Source of the DNA: an uncultured Pseudomonadota bacterium
GTDB taxonomy: Bacteria; Pseudomonadota; Gammaproteobacteria; Burkholderiales; Thiobacillaceae
Reading direction: 5' to 3'
Assembly (NCBI GenBank): GCA_903883985.1
Contig: CAISDD010000237.1
Coordinates: 1-8,520 of the forward strand
Length of the DNA: 8,520 nt
This document shows positions 1 to 6,121 of this stretch, in pieces; the first letter of the stretch is position 1, and the number at the start of each line of letters is the position of its first letter. Below the pieces are notes generated by a model, which ran no database searches, was not told the DNA's origin, and saw only the letters and a program-made list of their open reading frames with translations. A program made the translations under genes and the position numbers.

Positions 1-744
1 GTTGTAGGTCTCGCCCACTCGACCCCCTGCCAGCACCGCGCGGATGGCGGCACAGTGGTCGCCTACATAGAGCCAGTCGCGCACGTTCATGCCATCGCCA
101 TAGATGGGAAGCGGCTTGCCGCGCGTGGCGTTGAGGATCATCAAGGGGATGAGCTTCTCGGGAAACTGGTAGGGGCCGTAGTTGTTGGAGCAGTTGGTGG
201 TGAGCACCGGCAGGCCATAGGTGTGGTGGTAGGCGCGCACCAGGTGGTCGCTGGACGCCTTGCTGGCCGAATACGGGCTGTTGGGCGCGAAAGCCGTTTC
301 TTCGGTGAAGGGCGCATCCTCGCGCCCCAGGGAGCCATAGACTTCGTCGGTGGAGACGTGGAGGAAGCGAAACTCGGACTTCTCCGGGTCGGCCAGGCCA
401 TTCCAGTAGGCGCGCACTTCTTCGAGCAGATGGAAGGTGCCGACGATATTCGTCTGGATAAAGTCTTCCGGGCCGTGGATGGAGCGGTCTACATGGGATT
501 CGGCGGCGAAGTTGACGATGCCGCGCGGCCGGTGTTCCGCGAGCAGTTTCGCGACCAGGACTCGGTCACCGATGTCGCCCGCCACGAAGACATGGCGAGC
601 ATCGCCTTGCAGGCTCGCGAGGTTCTCCAGATTGCCGGCATAGGTGAGCTTGTCGAGGTTGAGGACAGGTTCATCTTGCTGTGCCAGCCAGTCGAGTATG
701 AAGTTCGCGCCGATGAAGCCTGCGCCGCCAGTGACCATGATCAT
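1..744 (-). CDS. rfbB: dTDP-glucose 4,6-dehydratase, C-terminus cut by window edge
   Basis: Converts dTDP-glucose to dTDP-4-keto-6-deoxyglucose in the cytoplasm, the second step towards dTDP-rhamnose and related sugars of O-antigen or exopolysaccharide. The 248 visible residues belong to the extended SDR family. They show an NAD-binding Rossmann glycine motif (TGGAGFIG, residues 5-12), the dehydratase signature STDEVYG (131-137) holding the Thr-Asp-Glu catalytic set, and the YSASK motif (158-162) with the active Tyr and Lys. The frame is open to base 1 and ends in GETYN, which normally precedes the last ~100 residues of a ~350-residue enzyme. The ATG at 744 is chosen because GGGAG lies about five bases upstream; an in-frame ATG at 738 is the alternative. 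It starts 63 bases after the galE stop on the same strand, so co-transcription is likely. The rest of a rhamnose pathway may lie beyond the edge (inference). Confidence 0.95.
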   Translation of the reverse strand, partial: MIMVTGGAGFIGANFILDWLAQQDEPVLNLDKLTYAGNLENLASLQGDARHVFVAGDIGDRVLVAKLLAEHRPRGIVNFAAESHVDRSIHGPEDFIQTNIVGTFHLLEEVRAYWNGLADPEKSEFRFLHVSTDEVYGSLGREDAPFTEETAFAPNSPYSASKASSDHLVRAYHHTYGLPVLTTNCSNNYGPYQFPEKLIPLMILNATRGKPLPIYGDGMNVRDWLYVGDHCAAIRAVLAGGRVGETYN

Positions 745-807
745 GGTGTCTCCCAGTGCGAGTAGGTGGAGTGTCGGGTTACGTCGCAATCCATGCGCTG
801 ACCCAAT

Positions 808-1830
808 CTACGAATCAAAGCCGTTCGGATTCATGGACTGCCAGCGCCAGGTATCCTCGCACATTTCTTCCAGGCCACGGCTCGCCTTCCAGCCCAGTTC
901 GTGTTCGGCAAGAGAGGGGTCGGCCCAGCATTGAGCAATGTCGCCGGCGCGGCGCGGCCCGAATTTGTAGGGCACGGGGCGCCCGGAGGCCTGCTCGAAA
1001 GCGCGGGCCATCTCCACCACGCTGTAGCCCCGGCCCGTTCCCAGGTTCCAGATGCGCACACCGGGGCCCTCACGCAGTTTTTCCACCGCCTTCACATGAC
1101 CCAGGGCCAAGTCGACCACATGGATGTAATCGCGCACACCCGTGCCGTCTGGCGTGGGGTAGTCGTTGCCCCAGACATTGAGATACTCGCGCCGCCCCAC
1201 GGCCACCTGCGAGATGTAAGGCATGAGATTGTTGGGGGTGCCGCGCGGGTCTTCGCCTATGCGCCCGCTCTTGTGCGCCCCCACCGGGTTGAAGTAGCGC
1301 AGCAGGGCGATCCGCCATTCCGGGTCGGAGGCCGCCAGATCGCCTAGAACCTGCTCGATGATCAACTTGCTGCGGCCATAGGGATTGGTGGTAGCGCCTA
1401 CCGGAAAATCCTCGCGGATCGGCACCGAGGCGGGGTCGCCGTAAACCGTGGCGGAGGAGCTGAACACCACGGTTTTCACCCCCGCCGCCTGCATGGCCTC
1501 GAACAGGGTGATGCTGCCGGCGATGTTGTTGTCGTAATACCTCAAGGGCTTTTCCACCGACTCGCCCACCGCCTTCAAGCCGGCGAAGTGAATCACGGCA
1601 TCGATGGCGTATTCCGCGAACAGCCTGTCGAGTGCGGCGCGGTCGCGGATGTCGGCCTCGACGAAGGGGATGTTGTGTCCACTGAGTTCCTTGACGCGGC
1701 GCAGCGATTCCAGGCTGCTGTTGCACAAATTGTCGAGTACGACGAGGCGAAAGCCGGCGGCGAGAAATTCCAGGCAGGCATGGGAACCGATATATCCCAC
1801 GCCGCCGGTGATCAGTATGGTCTGTTTCAT
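808..1830 (-). CDS. galE: UDP-glucose 4-epimerase
   Basis: Interconverts UDP-glucose and UDP-galactose through a 4-keto intermediate with bound NAD, feeding galactose into polysaccharide and lipopolysaccharide or serving the Leloir pathway. The product is 340 residues, close to the E. coli enzyme (338). Residues 8-15 form the Rossmann motif TGGVGYIG. SSSATVYG (124-131) carries the catalytic Ser/Thr region, and Tyr151 with Lys155 form the YGRSK catalytic pair. The RYFNPVGAH and NDYPTPDGTGVRDYIHV segments are typical substrate-binding GalE stretches. The frame could be extended by 141 codons upstream, but that part overlaps the protease gene in another reading and has no GalE homology. The ATG at 1830 lies eight bases after the protease stop. 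No good Shine-Dalgarno is visible there, so translation may be coupled to the upstream gene. No galT or galK is in view, and with rfbB next door a surface-sugar role fits better than galactose catabolism. Confidence 0.96.
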   Translation of the reverse strand: MKQTILITGGVGYIGSHACLEFLAAGFRLVVLDNLCNSSLESLRRVKELSGHNIPFVEADIRDRAALDRLFAEYAIDAVIHFAGLKAVGESVEKPLRYYDNNIAGSITLFEAMQAAGVKTVVFSSSATVYGDPASVPIREDFPVGATTNPYGRSKLIIEQVLGDLAASDPEWRIALLRYFNPVGAHKSGRIGEDPRGTPNNLMPYISQVAVGRREYLNVWGNDYPTPDGTGVRDYIHVVDLALGHVKAVEKLREGPGVRIWNLGTGRGYSVVEMARAFEQASGRPVPYKFGPRRAGDIAQCWADPSLAEHELGWKASRGLEEMCEDTWRWQSMNPNGFDS

Positions 1831-1838
1831 GGTTTCGT

Positions 1839-2498
1839 TTACCAGAATGGCCAGGCGCCGGTTCGCAACACCCAAATCCCGAGGATCAGGTTGGTGGTGG
1901 TGTGTGCGACGATGGGCGCCCAGAGATTGTTGTAGCTTCGATACAGCCAAGCGTAGGCCAGGCCAGCCAGGATACCAGCGAACCAGAGGCTGTGTTCGCT
2001 GCCGAAAAGAACACTGGAAAGAAGGATGGCGCGAACGCCGAGCGCACTGGCCGGGAGGGAAAGAAAATCCTGATTTTCGAGCCAGCGCAGGAGAAACGAA
2101 CGCCAAAACAGCTCCTCCATCAGCGGCACCACCAGGGATGCGCCCGCCAGGCGGAACGCCGCCAGGACCCAGTCCACACCCCCATCCGGCGCGCGTGGAT
2201 CGAAGCCGCTCCCCACTCCCAGGTTGAGCCAACCCTGGTCGAGGTGGATCCACAGCAGGAATACCAGCACGCCCATGAGGACCGAGATGATCACTGCCCT
2301 CCGCGAGGGGGGCGCCCGCAACTCGCGGTACTCTCCGCGAAAAATCCAGAGTGCCAGGGACACTGCGAACACCTTGACAGGGTAGAGCCAGAGCGTAACG
2401 CCGAATCCCAAGCTGGACGCGCCTAGGGCCGCGGCAAGGAATGCCATGTACAAGGCAAAAGGTGCGGTACGGGCGAGCTTAGACCTGTTCATCGGCAT
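1839..2498 (-). CDS. CPBP/CAAX-type intramembrane metalloprotease, exosortase-associated type
   Basis: A 219-residue polytopic membrane protein of the CPBP (Abi, PF02517) family. Hydrophobic helices occur around residues 11-28, 33-52, 68-84, 110-126, 150-166 and 170-185, with one more near the C-terminus. The family's catalytic motifs are present: the glutamate pair EE (128-129) followed by Arg133, His169 in SEHSLWFAG, and His199 with Asn203 near the end. These are the predicted metal-binding and proton-transfer residues. The overall shape and the NNLWAPIVAHTTTN end resemble the 'CAAX prenyl protease-related' subfamily (TIGR03008) known from genomes with exosortase and PEP-CTERM sorting; that placement is from memory, not a search. 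Substrate is unknown. The gene precedes galE by eight bases, so it is likely the first gene of the sugar operon. An ATG at 2492 is an alternative start; neither start has a strong ribosome site. Confidence 0.83.
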   Translation of the reverse strand: MPMNRSKLARTAPFALYMAFLAAALGASSLGFGVTLWLYPVKVFAVSLALWIFRGEYRELRAPPSRRAVIISVLMGVLVFLLWIHLDQGWLNLGVGSGFDPRAPDGGVDWVLAAFRLAGASLVVPLMEELFWRSFLLRWLENQDFLSLPASALGVRAILLSSVLFGSEHSLWFAGILAGLAYAWLYRSYNNLWAPIVAHTTTNLILGIWVLRTGAWPFW

Positions 2499-2556
2499 CC
2501 ATTTCGAGGATGAGCCTGGAGGATAAGTGAGGTTGCGTAACAGATTTTGCCTATAA

Positions 2557-2572
2557 ACCGGGTGACCCCGGT
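2557..2572 (-). terminator. possible weak intrinsic terminator hairpin
   Basis: A perfect six-base inverted repeat, ACCGGG and CCCGGT, encloses a four-base loop. Read on the minus strand it is followed by TTTAT rather than a true run of T, so it is at best a weak rho-independent terminator for the hisG transcript. It may be a chance palindrome. Confidence 0.25.
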
Positions 2573-2597
2573 GAAATACTGAGCGTGTAAACCTTGT

Positions 2598-2651
2598 AGG
2601 AGCGGGCTTGCCCGCGATACGATGGTGGCATACACGGGCAAGCCCGCTCCT
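2598..2651. repeat. nested REP doublet (REPIN-like) inverted repeat
   Basis: Two perfect 17-base arms, 2598-2614 (AGGAGCGGGCTTGCCCG) and its exact reverse complement at 2635-2651, are separated by 20 bases. Each arm is itself a hairpin: GCGGGC-TT-GCCCGC at 2602-2615, and CGGGC-AA-GCCCG on the right. This two-level symmetry is the hallmark of REPINs, non-autonomous elements mobilised by RAYT (Y1-type) transposases. The TAGGAGCGGGCTTGCCCGCGAT core resembles REP families of Pseudomonas and other gammaproteobacteria. No RAYT gene is in the window. The element ends 22 bases past the hisG stop and could also stabilise the 3' end of the hisG mRNA or limit read-through (inference). Confidence 0.85.
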
Positions 2652-2673
2652 TTCGGCACGGCCAAGTGCGGAA

Positions 2674-3318
2674 TTATTGCACTACAGCGTTGCGAAATGC
2701 CTCGATGATGGGTTGCAGAACGTCGTGTTTGAGCTTGAGGGAAGCCTGATTCACCACCAGGCGCGAGCTGATGAGCAGGATTTCTTCCACGGCGACCAGG
2801 TCGTTGGCCTTGAGCGTACCACCGCTGGAAACCAGGTCGACGATGACATCCGCCAGTCCGACCAGGGGTGCGAGTTCCATCGAGCCGTAGAGTTTGATGA
2901 GATCGACATGCACGCCCTTCTCGGCGAAGTGCAGGCGGGCCGTATTCACATATTTGGTGGCCACGCGCAGCCGCGCGCCGCGACGCACGGCGGCCTGATA
3001 GTCGAAACCTACCCGGGTGGCCACCATCATGCGGCACTTGGCGATGTTGAGATCCACGGGCTGGTAGAGCCCCTCGCCGCCATGCTCGATCAGAACATCC
3101 TTGCCGGCGATGCCGAGATCGGCCGCGCCATATTGCACATAGGTGGGCACATCGCTGGCACGGACGATGATCAGACGCACATCCGGACGATTGGTGGCGA
3201 GGATCAGCTTGCGCGAAGACTCCGGGCTCTCACTTGGCGTGATGCCTGCCCCCGCCAGCAAAGGCAGGGTTTCTTCGAAGATGCGGCCCTTGGAAAGGGC
3301 GAGAGTGATCTGGGTCAT
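2674..3318 (-). CDS. hisG: ATP phosphoribosyltransferase, short form
   Basis: Catalyses the first step of histidine biosynthesis, joining ATP and PRPP to give phosphoribosyl-ATP. At 214 residues it is the short form (HisGS). It lacks the C-terminal regulatory domain of the ~300-residue form and is expected to need HisZ as regulatory partner; hisZ is not in the window. The N-terminus MTQITLALSKGRIFEE is typical. The PRPP-binding loop is ADVIVDLVSSGGTL (156-169), and the AADLGIAGKDVL segment (65-76) is also diagnostic. The start ATG at 3318 shares four bases (ATGA) with the stop of the upstream DUF2442 gene. An AGGA lies about 12 bases upstream, too far to be ideal, so translational coupling is likely. 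In many proteobacteria hisG sits with murA or hisD; here the neighbours are DUF genes and a REPIN. Confidence 0.97.
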   Translation of the reverse strand: MTQITLALSKGRIFEETLPLLAGAGITPSESPESSRKLILATNRPDVRLIIVRASDVPTYVQYGAADLGIAGKDVLIEHGGEGLYQPVDLNIAKCRMMVATRVGFDYQAAVRRGARLRVATKYVNTARLHFAEKGVHVDLIKLYGSMELAPLVGLADVIVDLVSSGGTLKANDLVAVEEILLISSRLVVNQASLKLKHDVLQPIIEAFRNAVVQ

Positions 3319-3566
3319 GCGGCTTGTTCGTCCTGCAATAGTTCGGATTTTTCGTACAGGGTGTCGGGACAGAGGTCGATTTCACCTGGCCATTCCACGG
3401 TTCCCGCAACGACAACTACCTGACTGAAGCGCGCGTAATCCTGAAGCTGTCGGAAGACGCCTTTGTCCAAATAAGGCCGGACATCGAACCGGCGTCGCTC
3501 GCCATTGCTGAAGGTCAGGCTCAGGCCAAAATCGGGTGTGGGGAATACTTGGCTAACTTGAATCAT
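3315..3566 (-). CDS. DUF2442 family small protein
   Basis: An 83-residue protein matching the DUF2442 pattern. It has an N-terminal beta-rich stretch (MIQVSQVFPTPDFGLSLTFS), a 'V-R-P-Y-L-D-K-G-V-F' turn near residues 29-38, the VEWPGEIDLCPDTLY segment (57-71) typical of the family's C-terminal half, then a short polar tail. No signal peptide or membrane segment is seen. Biochemical function is not established; members often sit next to DUF4160 genes, as here, and the pair is sometimes suspected of acting like a toxin-antitoxin module. The ATG at 3566 is chosen because GGAG lies five bases before it. An in-frame TTG at 3581 would overlap the DUF4160 stop but has no such site. The stop overlaps the hisG start, tying its translation to a core metabolic gene. 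Confidence 0.82.
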   Translation of the reverse strand: MIQVSQVFPTPDFGLSLTFSNGERRRFDVRPYLDKGVFRQLQDYARFSQVVVVAGTVEWPGEIDLCPDTLYEKSELLQDEQAA

Positions 3567-3577
3567 GGCAACTCCGT

Positions 3578-3847
3578 TCAACGCAATGGATCGATGGGGA
3601 TGGGCGTCTGACCGCTGCTAGCCAAGTCCCAATTCGCCATCAATTCTTTCCGGCGAATCTCGATCCACGCCTGTACCAGCCGAGTCTTGGCCGGAGGGAG
3701 ATTGCCTCGAAGAATGCCACCCTCCGCAATGGAAAAGCTGGCCTCCTGATCCTGGTATTTCACATGGATATGCGGCAGGTGGTGGCGCTCATCGTCGAAG
3801 AAGTACATGTGAACAACCAGACCGAAAAAAACGGAAATCGTGGGCAT
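3578..3847 (-). CDS. DUF4160 family small protein
   Basis: An 89-residue protein with the DUF4160 layout. It opens with MPTISVFFGLVVHMYFFDDE, followed by the family's histidine-rich PPHFHARY-like motif, here HHLPHIHVKY (22-31), then a SIAEGGILRGNLP turn, a predicted helix with ALV-type spacing and a RRKELMANWDLA segment (65-76). The clustered histidines could bind metal, but no activity is established. The ATG at 3847 is chosen because AGGTG stands six or seven bases upstream; the in-frame GTG at 3856 lacks a ribosome site. It is followed eleven bases later by the DUF2442 gene, so both and hisG are probably read from one transcript. DUF4160 and DUF2442 recur as neighbours in many genomes (established association, function unknown). 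Confidence 0.86.
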   Translation of the reverse strand: MPTISVFFGLVVHMYFFDDERHHLPHIHVKYQDQEASFSIAEGGILRGNLPPAKTRLVQAWIEIRRKELMANWDLASSGQTPIPIDPLR

Positions 3848-3897
3848 GGAATTCACCTGGGATCAGTCAAAATGGACAGAGCTACGCTTTGCTATCC

Positions 3898-3925
3898 CGA
3901 TCTGTATTCTGCGATCTGTATTCTG
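3898..3925. repeat. perfect 14-bp tandem duplication
   Basis: CGATCTGTATTCTG at 3898-3911 is repeated without change at 3912-3925. It lies about 50 bases upstream of the DUF4160 start, where a promoter or operator might be expected, and abuts the palindromic repeat that follows. It may be a slippage duplication at the edge of that repeat; nothing shows a regulatory role. Confidence 0.9.
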
Positions 3926-3951
3926 GATTCCCGTCTGAGCGGAAATGACGG
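3921..3951. repeat. degenerate ATTCCCG-type palindromic intergenic repeat
   Basis: The stretch TTCTGGATTCCCG followed by CGGAAATGACGG resembles a widespread proteobacterial dispersed repeat of the form CTGGATTCCCG-loop-CGGGAATGACGG. The arms ATTCCCG (3927-3933) and CGGAAAT (3940-3946) pair with one mismatch around a six-base loop. The mismatch and the shortened loop suggest an old, decayed copy. Confidence 0.55.
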
Positions 3952-4106
3952 CTAATATATTGACCGTCCTACAAAAATTCATGAACTCTCCGCCTTCAAG
4001 CTCGGTTCGATCCACTCATCCCAGTCCCAGACTCCCCACCAGTTCTTCCGGGTCGCCGATGCTCGCGTTGCGGCGCGGTCAGCGGTTTGCATGGGGCTGC
4101 GGGGTC

Positions 4107-4136
4107 ATGTACGGGCTAAGATCATAGCACGTACAT
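4107..4136. repeat. stem-loop downstream of htpG
   Basis: ATGTACG (4107-4113) pairs with CGTACAT (4130-4136), and after one mismatch GCTA (4115-4118) pairs with TAGC (4125-4128), leaving a six-base loop. The structure lies 12 bases past the htpG stop. There is no T-run on the minus strand, so it is not a classic intrinsic terminator. It may protect the mRNA 3' end or help termination. Confidence 0.5.
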
Positions 4137-4147
4137 AACCACGTCAA

Positions 4148-6019
4148 TCAGCCAAACAGCAAGGTGTTCACCCGTTTCACGAATCCTGCCGGGTCGCCGA
4201 GTTGGCCGCCGTCGAGCAGCACCGCCTGATCCAGGAGCAATCCGGCCAATTCGTCGAAGCGTTCGCCTTCCTCGCCCTCCATGCGTTTGAGCAGCGGATG
4301 CGCAAGATTCACTTCCAGGATCGGCTGAGTTTCTGGCACAGGCTGGCCCATCTGCTTCAACATGCGCGTCAGATTGGCGTTCATGTCGCCCTCGTCGGCC
4401 ACCAGGCAGGCGGGGGAGTCGATCAGGCGGTGGCTGGCACGGGCGTCCTTGGCCCGACCGTCCAGTGCCTTCTTCAGGCGATCCAGGAAGGGCCTGGCTG
4501 CTTCTTCGGTCTTGGCCGGTTCGGCAGCCTCTTCGCCGTCCACATGAATCGTGGCCAGGTCGACCTGGCCTCGCGCCACGGAAACCAGCGACTTGCCCTC
4601 GAATTCATGAATGTTGGACACCACCCATTCATCGACGCGGTCGGTCAGCAGCAATACTTCCACGCCCTTCTTGCGGAACACTTCCAGGTGCGGGCTGGAC
4701 TTGGCCGCCGCCAGGGTGTCGGCCGTGAGGTAATAGATATTGTCCTGTCCCTCTTTCATGCGAGCCAGGTAATCGGCGAGGCTGACGCTTTCCTCTTCGG
4801 TCTGGGTGGAGCGGAAGCGCAGCAGTTTGGCGATGCGATCCTTGTTGGCGTGGTCTTCGCCCACCCCTTCCTTCAGAACCTTGCCGAAATGTTCCCAGAC
4901 TTTCGCGTAGTCGTCCTTGCGGTTTTCCGCGATGTCGTCGAGCAGATCCAGGGTCTTGCGCACGCAGCCGTTGCGGATCATTTCCATGTCGCGCGTCTCT
5001 TGCAGGATTTCGCGCGAGACGTTGAGCGGCAGGTCGGCGGCGTCGATCACACCACGGATGAAGCGCAGATAGGCGGGCATGAGCTTTTTCGCGTCTTCCA
5101 TGATGAACACGCGCTTTACATAGAGCTTGACGCCGGTCTTGATGTCGCGATCCCACAAGTCGAAAGGCGCGTGCGCCGGCAGATAGAGCAGCGCGGTGTA
5201 ATCCTGGCGACCTTCGACCTTGACGTGGGTCCAGGCCAGCGGGTCTTCGTAATCATGGCCGACATGCTTGTAGAAAGCCTTGTATTCGTCTTCCGTGATC
5301 TCGCTTTTTGGCCGCGCCCACAAAGCGTTGGCGCGATTCACGGCTTCGGCTTCGCCCTTATCGTCGATGAATTCCACGGGAATGGCGATGTGGTCGGAAT
5401 ATTCGCGGATGACCGATTTGACTTTCCAGGCGTCGAGGAATTCGGCCTCATCTTCCTTGAGGTGGAGCGTGATCTCGGTGCCGCGATCGGCTTTCTCCAC
5501 CATTTCCAGCGTGTATTCACCGGCACCTTCTCCGGCCATGGCACATTCCCAGCGCACCCCGTGTTCCTGGGTGAGGCCGGCGCGACGGGTGGTGAGCGTC
5601 ACCCGATCGGAGACGATGAAGCTGGAATAGAAGCCGACGCCGAACTGGCCGATCAACTGGGCGTCCTTCTTCTGGTCGCCGGAGAGCTTGCCGAAAAATT
5701 CTCGCGTGCCGGACTTGGCGATGGTGCCGATGTGCTCGATCACTTCCGTTCGACTCATGCCGATGCCATTGTCGCGGATCGTGAGGGTCTTGGCCTCCTT
5801 GTCGAGGCTGACGCGGATTTTCAGCTCGGCATCTTTCTCGAACAGGGCCGGGTCGGACAACGCCTCGAAGCGCAGCTTGTCGGCGGCATCACTGGCGTTG
5901 GAGATCAACTCGCGGAGAAATATCTCCTTGTGGCTATAGAGCGAGTGGATCATGAGTTGCAGCAGTTGCTGCACTTCGGCCTGGAATCCCAGCGTTTCCT
6001 TGGCGGCGGTTTCAGTCAT
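4148..6019 (-). CDS. htpG: molecular chaperone HtpG (Hsp90)
   Basis: Bacterial Hsp90, a cytosolic homodimeric ATP-driven chaperone that acts late in folding together with DnaK. With the start at 6019 the product is 623 residues, essentially the E. coli length (624). The N-terminal GHKL ATPase domain shows Glu37 and Asn41 in RELISNASDAADKLR, the DNGIGM motif at 83-88 and the glycine loop GQFGVGFYS at 124-132. The middle domain carries LPLNVSREILQ with the ATP-contacting Arg, and the C-terminal dimerisation region ends in NTLLFG. The frame could open 20 codons earlier, at 6079, but that Met lies inside the sigma-32 promoter. AGGGGAG stands nine bases before the ATG at 6019, while the ATG at 6028 directly abuts that site. 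Expression is expected to be heat-inducible. No truncation or missing catalytic residue is seen. Confidence 0.98.
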   Translation of the reverse strand: MTETAAKETLGFQAEVQQLLQLMIHSLYSHKEIFLRELISNASDAADKLRFEALSDPALFEKDAELKIRVSLDKEAKTLTIRDNGIGMSRTEVIEHIGTIAKSGTREFFGKLSGDQKKDAQLIGQFGVGFYSSFIVSDRVTLTTRRAGLTQEHGVRWECAMAGEGAGEYTLEMVEKADRGTEITLHLKEDEAEFLDAWKVKSVIREYSDHIAIPVEFIDDKGEAEAVNRANALWARPKSEITEDEYKAFYKHVGHDYEDPLAWTHVKVEGRQDYTALLYLPAHAPFDLWDRDIKTGVKLYVKRVFIMEDAKKLMPAYLRFIRGVIDAADLPLNVSREILQETRDMEMIRNGCVRKTLDLLDDIAENRKDDYAKVWEHFGKVLKEGVGEDHANKDRIAKLLRFRSTQTEEESVSLADYLARMKEGQDNIYYLTADTLAAAKSSPHLEVFRKKGVEVLLLTDRVDEWVVSNIHEFEGKSLVSVARGQVDLATIHVDGEEAAEPAKTEEAARPFLDRLKKALDGRAKDARASHRLIDSPACLVADEGDMNANLTRMLKQMGQPVPETQPILEVNLAHPLLKRMEGEEGERFDELAGLLLDQAVLLDGGQLGDPAGFVKRVNTLLFG

Positions 6020-6052
6020 GGCGGGCATCTCCCCTGGTTGAATAGGTGACAT

Positions 6053-6080
6053 AGATGGGGTGCGGGCAAGCTGGTTCAAG
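6053..6080 (-). promoter_or_regulatory. sigma-32 (RpoH) heat-shock promoter of htpG
   Basis: On the minus strand CTTGAA (6080-6075), preceded by a run of C, is followed after 14 bases by CCCCATCT (6060-6053) and then A. The sigma-32 consensus is CTTGAA with a 13-17 base spacer and CCCCATnT, so both boxes and the spacing match. Transcription would start near 6045, giving a leader of roughly 25 bases that includes the AGGGGAG ribosome site. No separate sigma-70 promoter was picked out. Confidence 0.87.
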
Positions 6081-6121
6081 GGGGGGCAGAGCCAAGTGAC
6101 CCTCGAAGCTGAACGAGTTGC

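Larger units (their letters stand above)
2499..2673. other. intergenic region between hisG and the protease gene
   Basis: About 175 bases without a coding frame I can support. It holds the nested REP doublet (2598-2651) close behind the hisG stop, and a small GC-rich hairpin (2557-2572). No convincing sigma-70 promoter for the protease-galE-rfbB genes stands out by eye, so I cannot say whether those genes have their own promoter or rely on read-through from hisG. Confidence 0.6.
3848..4147. other. intergenic region between htpG and the DUF4160 gene
   Basis: About 300 bases with no supported gene. It contains a stem-loop just after htpG (4107-4136), a perfect 14-base tandem duplication (3898-3925) and a worn ATTCCCG-type palindromic repeat (3921-3951). 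Short frames on either strand lack ribosome sites and family resemblance. I do not see a convincing promoter for the DUF4160-DUF2442-hisG genes, although one would be expected here. Confidence 0.6.

Noticed and set aside
55..765. 236-codon plus-strand open frame opposite rfbB
   Set aside because: It is the shadow of rfbB, whose catalytic motifs are all on the minus strand.
1831..2253. 141-codon N-terminal extension of galE
   Set aside because: It reads through the protease gene in another frame and precedes a complete GalE N-terminus with its Rossmann motif.
2489..3037. 182-codon minus-strand frame across hisG and the REPIN
   Set aside because: It overlaps hisG out of frame and runs through a repeat; the composition is Arg/Gly-rich shadow sequence.
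3567..3581. TTG start for the DUF2442 gene giving a four-base overlap with the DUF4160 stop
   Set aside because: The ATG at 3566 has GGAG at ideal spacing; the TTG has none.
4020..4100. Minus-strand short reading with SIGDPEELVGSLGLG, recalling lysine-aminomutase N-termini, and a 37-codon frame from an ATG near 4094
   Set aside because: The first is interrupted by a stop after a few codons and no further homology follows. The second has no ribosome site and no family resemblance.
4202..6049. 615-codon open frame on the plus strand antisense to htpG
   Set aside because: It mirrors htpG codon by codon, has no ribosome site or recognisable domain, and htpG is unmistakable on the other strand. 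Long antisense frames are common in GC-rich genes.
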